Below are positions 59,689 through 64,000 of a stretch of DNA of 64,000 nt, piece after piece. A model generated the notes under the pieces. That model was given only the letters and a program-made list of their open reading frames with translations, did not search any database and was not told the origin of the DNA. Origin of the DNA: Paracentrotus lividus (taxonomy: Eukaryota > Echinodermata > Echinoidea > Camarodonta > Echinidae); the NCBI GenBank assembly GCA_940671915.1, contig CALNVZ010003434.1, positions 43,699,330 to 43,763,329 of the forward strand. The letters run 5' to 3'. The position numbers and the translations under genes are program-made. How positions within the stretch are numbered: position 1 is the stretch's first letter; every line of letters begins with the position of its first letter.

Positions 59689-59854
59689 CCATACACAATG
59701 CTATACATGTACAGGCCTAGCCTGCAAGCTTGATCGGTGTCTCTGATCAAAGGTCAAAACAATTATACATGTATATATTAATAATTAATATTATCTCGCG
59801 TAACAATCAGTCACTGATACCAATAAGCAAGCGCGGCGATTTCATGTCACGACT

Positions 59855-60115
59855 GAGGGGGGGGGGGGACGGAAACACCCGAAAGTGCAACAAATAATAC
59901 ACTAAAAATTCGCATACTTCGAAACTAATGAAAACGTTTGCGAGCGCGAAGCGCGAGCCGAAAGTTTTCCCTTATAATAACATTTAGCATTGTATTTGAC
60001 ATACATTTTACCTCTTTATCAGCTTCACAAACTACTCAATACATAAAAATATGTTAAGCTTTAAAAATCGAGGGGGGGGGGACACGTCCCCCGTTCCCCC
60101 CCCCCGGGATCCGCC
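59855..60115 (-). repeat. C-run / CTCGCG dispersed family, inverse copy
   Basis: In inverse orientation to 34566-35226: G run, GAGCGCGAAGCGCGAGCC, then AAGCTTTAAAAATCGAGGGG + G run, and CGGGATCCGCCGCC at the end. It links the CTCGCG family to the GGATCCGCC-ended MITEs. Confidence 0.55.
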
Positions 60116-60394
60116 GCCAATGCAATTAGTATGCTATCTTTAATGTTAATTTAATATATAATATATATATATTATATTTTATATATAAATAAATAAATAA
60201 AAAAGAAAAGATAAACAGAGATAGTTCAAACATGCTCGACCAAAGTCTACTTGCTTTGATATCTTTAGATGACTATAGAGCTCCGATATAGATTTTCTAG
60301 CAGTTCGAGGGGGCGGGTCTTACTCTAAACTAATACCAGTAGTGCCAATGCTCCCCTCTAGACTAATGCCTGACGTAAATTTTGACCTTGAATC

Positions 60395-60489
60395 GAACAG
60401 GCCAGTGTAAAACTTGAATTTGACTACCACATTTCAAACTTCACAGGAATATCCCTGCTTTGCGATCACTATTTGGACCAGAAACTTTG
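60395..60489 (+). other. Possible 5' UTR exon of the FEM-1-like gene
   Basis: GGACCAGAAACTTTG|GTGAGTTC has a strong donor at 60490. A matching acceptor (TTTCTCTTTGGTAG) lies at 61210, 35 bases before the start codon of the FEM-1-like ORF. The 5' limit is unknown. Confidence 0.4.
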
Positions 60490-61245
60490 GTGAGTTCCTT
60501 GTGCCCCGGTGGCTCCATTTGCATCAAATCTGTTGTTGTCTTTTTTTTTTCGATGTGCTGTTCTGCTGAATGTTGGGCCTTTTGTTTCCCCTTTTCTTTT
60601 AACTTATCTGTAGTAGGCCAATATCAATGTTTTGTTGGTTTGTTTAGGTTTTTTTTTATATAATTATTGTTTGCATGATAAGCTTCATGACATTTTTTAA
60701 AGGATAGAGTCTTTGCTCAACTTTGAACAAAAAACTAGTGTAGACCATCGGATGACGGGCAGGTTTAAAACAAGAGTAACCTTGGGTAAAGTCAAAAGGA
60801 CAAATTTTCCACCGACTGTGTTATCATATCGATATTCAATAAAACAGTAAATACAGAGTCAATGGAAAATGTGCATTAAATTTTTGGCTCTGTGCAGAAT
60901 GGCGAGTTTAGAAACTGCGTTACCCTTTGTGAGCTACTTGTGATTAAAAGTTTATTCAATCTTTATCAATTTGGTATATGAAGGTTATCATTTTGTACTT
61001 GGTATTAGTTATGCTTGGGGTTCAGTTAATTAACATGCTTTTGTTCTTATTCTTCTCTTCAGCCACTGCCCTTCTTCTAGGCATCTTTATTCCTTTGCTA
61101 TTTAGAAGTGCTCATTCATTCGTCCTATACAATGTATCTTACTTTAGGCCTGATGATATCATGCAACCTCCGACCATTTTTAATCCCCCCTTTGTGTTTC
61201 TCTTTGGTAGGAAAGTAACCGTACTTTGTTGACTGGAAACATTAG

Positions 61246-62994
61246 ATGATCATGGCGTGTAGTAGCAGTGAACCTTCCGAAGATTATAGGGACTTGACCA
61301 CATTAATATATAACGGGATCGTCGAAGAAGCAGTGCTGAAGCTGTATGCAGAGAAGGGTCAACTTGATATCCCAGACAACGATGGTAGAACCCCTTTGAT
61401 GATTGCATGCTTGAAGGGTCTTGAAGATACTGTCAAGTTCTTATTGGAAAATGGAGTGAACCCCAATTCTAAATGCCTCAAGGAGGGCAACACTCCTATG
61501 CATTATGCATGCATTGTTAATGAACGAGATGAATATGCCTTATCTAGAAGTTTTTACAGTCCATATAAATGGAACACATCCAAGATTGCTATTACCAAGC
61601 TTCTTGTAGCCTCTGGAGCATTAGCTATCCAGAAAAACATGAACGGATGGAGTCCATCATGTGTAGCTGCTTTGTACTTGTTGAAGGATGTCGTTGACTA
61701 CTTCGTGGCGTTAGATGATGCTGAACTCCCTTTAGAGGAGAAGATCAAAGCCATTAAAATACTAGGAGTGTCACAGGCTACTTTTCATGAACATTGGCTC
61801 TCTTGTTTTGGCCCATTTTCTGCTTTTTCACGAGCAATATCCCTTCCACAAGGAGCAGCCTTTCCAAAAAATCGACCAGAGAAATCAGAGCTTGCAGTGT
61901 GTTTCTCAAAGATCTCCCTGTATGAATGCCACACAGCAGACGAACTTGAGTCAATCAAGAAATCAAGTGTTGCTTTAAAGGCCCATGCCTTCATGGTAGG
62001 AAACAGACTATATCCTAAGGATCTCAAGCAGAAATACCTTTACCCATCCCTGGCTAGATTTGGATGTCACTTGATGTGGGAAGACAACATGTTGCAGGAA
62101 GGCCGTGAGGTATTGTCGTGGGCAATTGCGTTTGAGCATCGAGGTGAATCAAAGCTAGGGACAGTTGTAGAAAACTTAGCCGAGACAGCTAAATCATATG
62201 AGGATAAAGAGCCAGATAATAATTACCTTCAATATGTTCATGATTTATTATGTGAGTATGAATCCGTCCTGAACCATGTACACATTGATTCTCTATCAGA
62301 ACGTAGTGATTCTCTATTGGAAACATTTGGTGAGATACTATTCTATGAAGCTTATGAGTGCTCTACCATTGACATAAAATCAACAGTGCAAGCCATAGAA
62401 AAGCTAGTAAGGATCATCAGAGGTAGAATTCGTGTAGAAAACCCTGACAGATATGATGGGTTGTCTTCAGTGACATTCAAGATCAAGAATCTTCTTGGAG
62501 AAGTATTTGCGGACGCATTGTTTTCTATAATAGAAACCAGATGCCTTCAACGAGTCAAGTTTGTGATATGCAAGATCTTATCCTGTGACAACACTTCTTT
62601 TCAGGATAAGATATCTGGGGATACACTTCTCCACTTGGTCGCTTACTTTGTAGCTTATGCGCGATACTTCAAATTTCTTGAAGACCTTGCCCTGGCCTGT
62701 GTTCGCCATGGATGTCCAATAGATGTGGTTAATGATGAAGGTCAAACTGCCAGAGACATCTTTGAAGCGGAAGATATGTACGACCAGGAGAGCAAAGCTC
62801 GATTTCTTGCTTTGGTTAGCCCACCCACCACAGTGCTAAGATTGGAGGAAGTGGCTATCAGAGCAATCTTGCGTCACAATCTGATCTACAAAGGCAAACT
62901 GCCTCCAAGTTTGTGTGAAATGATAGAAGGAGAACTGAAGGACTCTGACTTGGTTAGAGGTGACAATGAATCGTGTAGTGACGATGAGGAATGA
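61246..62994 (+). CDS. FEM-1-like ankyrin-repeat protein (CUL2 receptor family)
   Basis: A 582-codon ORF uninterrupted by introns. FEM-1 proteins are substrate receptors of CUL2-Elongin B/C ubiquitin ligases that read C-terminal degrons. Ankyrin repeats lie at about 46-76 (DGRTPLMIACLKG..VKFLLENG), 80-125 (GNTPMHYAC, with an insertion) and 133-155 (NGWSPSCVAALY). A FEM-1-type middle follows: EKIKAIKILG (165-174), ECHTADELESIKKSS.ALKAHA (227-248), then helices to about 445. A C-terminal ankyrin pair spans 457-507 (GDTLLHLVAYF; GCPIDVVNDEGQTARDIFE), and RLEEVAIRAILRHNLIYKGK at 532-551 is in the place of the FEM-1 VHL box. It is shorter than FEM1A/B/C (617-669 residues) and has about three N-terminal ankyrin repeats instead of seven. 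The cysteine usual in the VHL box (LKCLAARAV) is Glu here. The acidic tail SCSDDEE is unusual. Met3 is an alternative start. Confidence 0.85.
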   Translation: MIMACSSSEPSEDYRDLTTLIYNGIVEEAVLKLYAEKGQLDIPDNDGRTPLMIACLKGLEDTVKFLLENGVNPNSKCLKEGNTPMHYACIVNERDEYALSRSFYSPYKWNTSKIAITKLLVASGALAIQKNMNGWSPSCVAALYLLKDVVDYFVALDDAELPLEEKIKAIKILGVSQATFHEHWLSCFGPFSAFSRAISLPQGAAFPKNRPEKSELAVCFSKISLYECHTADELESIKKSSVALKAHAFMVGNRLYPKDLKQKYLYPSLARFGCHLMWEDNMLQEGREVLSWAIAFEHRGESKLGTVVENLAETAKSYEDKEPDNNYLQYVHDLLCEYESVLNHVHIDSLSERSDSLLETFGEILFYEAYECSTIDIKSTVQAIEKLVRIIRGRIRVENPDRYDGLSSVTFKIKNLLGEVFADALFSIIETRCLQRVKFVICKILSCDNTSFQDKISGDTLLHLVAYFVAYARYFKFLEDLALACVRHGCPIDVVNDEGQTARDIFEAEDMYDQESKARFLALVSPPTTVLRLEEVAIRAILRHNLIYKGKLPPSLCEMIEGELKDSDLVRGDNESCSDDEE

Positions 62995-63089
62995 TCTTAT
63001 TTAATGGATTTCTGGATTTTTTTTGGGTGACATTTCTGTATAAATGTATAATACTAGGTTGATTGTCCAATATGTCATTTTGCATGCAC

Positions 63090-63665
63090 TATAGAAGCCT
63101 TTAGATGGACTGGACGCAGAAGGTACATCGTTCTGGAGCTACTGCAGTCCATTTAGGATGACATCCAAGTTTGCTATCATCAGCCTTCGTTTAAGCTCCG
63201 GTGCACTAGCTGATCAGGATAACCTAGATGGATGGACTCCACCATGAATAGCTGCAATCTACAATCATGCTGATAGATTTTTTGTTAGATATTTTCCTAA
63301 AAAGGGGATGATGACAATTTTTTTTTAAAGTGATGATCAGGGTAAACGAAATACTGGGAGTTTCACTAGCAATATGTAATAATGATATAGGGAATTTAGG
63401 ATTGATGATGCGTTCTGATATTTTTCGCGAGCATTAGATTTTTGGGAATGTGTAGCACTTCCAAAAGCACAATTTGAAACACCAGAACTTGCGACTTCTT
63501 TCTCGAAGGTCCCCCTACAGGAATTCCAAACATCAAAGGAAATCAAGTCAATCGAGGAATCTGAAGTTCGTTTGAAAGTCCATTCCATTTTAGTTGCGGA
63601 TAGACTGTTTCCCAAGAAACTCAAGCAGCAGTCCTTGCTGGAAAGATCACAATTTCCCACAGTGT
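63090..63665 (+). pseudogene. Decayed tandem FEM-1-like copy
   Basis: Segments parallel the intact gene in order. ATGACATCCAAGTTTGCTAT + CATCAGCCTTCG (TSKFAI, compare TSKIAITKLL) leads to SGALADQDNLDGWTPP and then TGA where the gene has NGWSPSCVAALY. After gaps and frame changes, GAACTTGCGACTTCTTTCTC begins an ELATSFSKVPLQEFQTSKEI + KSIEESEVRLKVHSILVADR + LFPKKLKQ block matching residues 215-262 of the gene. Stops and frameshifts make it non-functional. It begins about 100 bp after the intact gene. Confidence 0.85.
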
Positions 63666-63693
63666 GAAACACAATGTGAACCACAATGCTGTT

Positions 63694-63826
63694 CAGGCGC
63701 GGATCCAAGAAAATCGAACTGAATGCATTTCGGGGGCCCAATTGTCTGGGGACAAATGCGGCTCTATTATGTTTACGCATGGGCCCGGTAAGTTCATTGT
63801 GTGACTCCGGTCTGCGTCCGCTACTG
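63694..63826. mobile_element. Possible GGATCC-type MITE, diverged
   Basis: Left CAGGCGCGGATCCAAG and right CTGCGTCCGCTACTG are imperfect inverse ends of the CAGTGGCGGATCC type with a G/C-run interior. It may have inserted into the tail of the FEM-1-like pseudogene. Confidence 0.45.
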
Positions 63827-64000
63827 AAATCATCTTCCTACTGTTAAATTCGAGCGTTTCAACACCGTGAACTACATTTTCATATTGTGAGGGGGTAGAT
63901 TCACAGTGTTAAACCGAACACCACCATGACCATGATGACCACTAGGCCTATGTGAAAATTATGTGGTAAACGTTATCACAGTGTGAAATCATCACCACGC

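Noticed and set aside
63337-63780. 147-codon minus-strand ORF
   Set aside because: It lies antisense to the FEM-1-like pseudogene. The sense strand explains the sequence.

Overview
This is a eukaryotic nuclear window. The coding exons are small, have GT/AG splice junctions and lie in AT-rich, repeat-dense DNA. An invertebrate deuterostome fits best, most likely a sea urchin or another echinoderm. The reasons are a single Tbx1/10-type T-box gene, an expanded FEM-1-like ankyrin gene with a decayed tandem neighbour, a giant foldback element resembling the sea urchin TU class, and many short terminal-inverted-repeat (TIR) elements. The species call is inference. No bacterial gene organisation, long transposase ORF or confident RNA gene is visible.

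Three coding loci are supported. (1) 17436-26780, plus strand: seven exons of a Tbx1/10-class T-box transcription factor. They run from inside the T-box (RRMFPTF) to the stop codon. The exons encoding the N-terminus and the first part of the T-box were not found and may lie upstream of the window. (2) 54880-49473, minus strand: a five-exon gene with matching splice phases that gives a 315-residue protein. Its first third resembles the N-terminal (RNA) lobe of tRNA 2'-phosphotransferase (Tpt1/KptA/TRPT1), and the rest resembles the AMN1/FBXL class of leucine-rich repeats. A probable 5' UTR exon and an NRF1-type palindrome lie just upstream near 55.6-55.8 kb. (3) 61246-62994, plus strand: a 582-codon intronless FEM-1-like ankyrin protein, probably a CUL2 ubiquitin-ligase substrate receptor. 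A stop- and gap-containing relative follows at about 63090-63660.

Layout: 1-17.4 kb is non-coding with tandem repeats, hairpin MITEs and SINE fragments. 17.4-26.8 kb is the Tbx1/10 gene. Its first three visible exons are each accompanied by partial tandem copies that span a splice junction. 26.8-33.1 kb is 3' flank with MITEs. 33.15-38.34 kb is a foldback-type element whose two arms are inverted satellite arrays. 38.4-48.8 kb is dominated by pyrimidine-rich satellites (41.5-42.2 and 44.5-46.5 kb), polypurine tracts and small inverted repeats. 49.4-55.8 kb is the Tpt1-N/AMN1-like gene. 55.9-60.4 kb holds a 33-base G run, a minisatellite (57.2-57.8 kb) and two tandem copies of an unusual TIR element (57.97-59.69 kb). 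60.4-63.7 kb is the FEM-1-like locus.

The three genes show no sign of joint function. Many tandem arrays have units differing by one-base indels, as expected from a noisy long-read assembly, so unit counts and homopolymer lengths should be treated with caution. The items most worth following are the Tpt1-lobe/LRR fusion, the splice-junction duplications in the T-box gene, the foldback element, and the tandem pair of GGGGAGACCGGG-ended elements.
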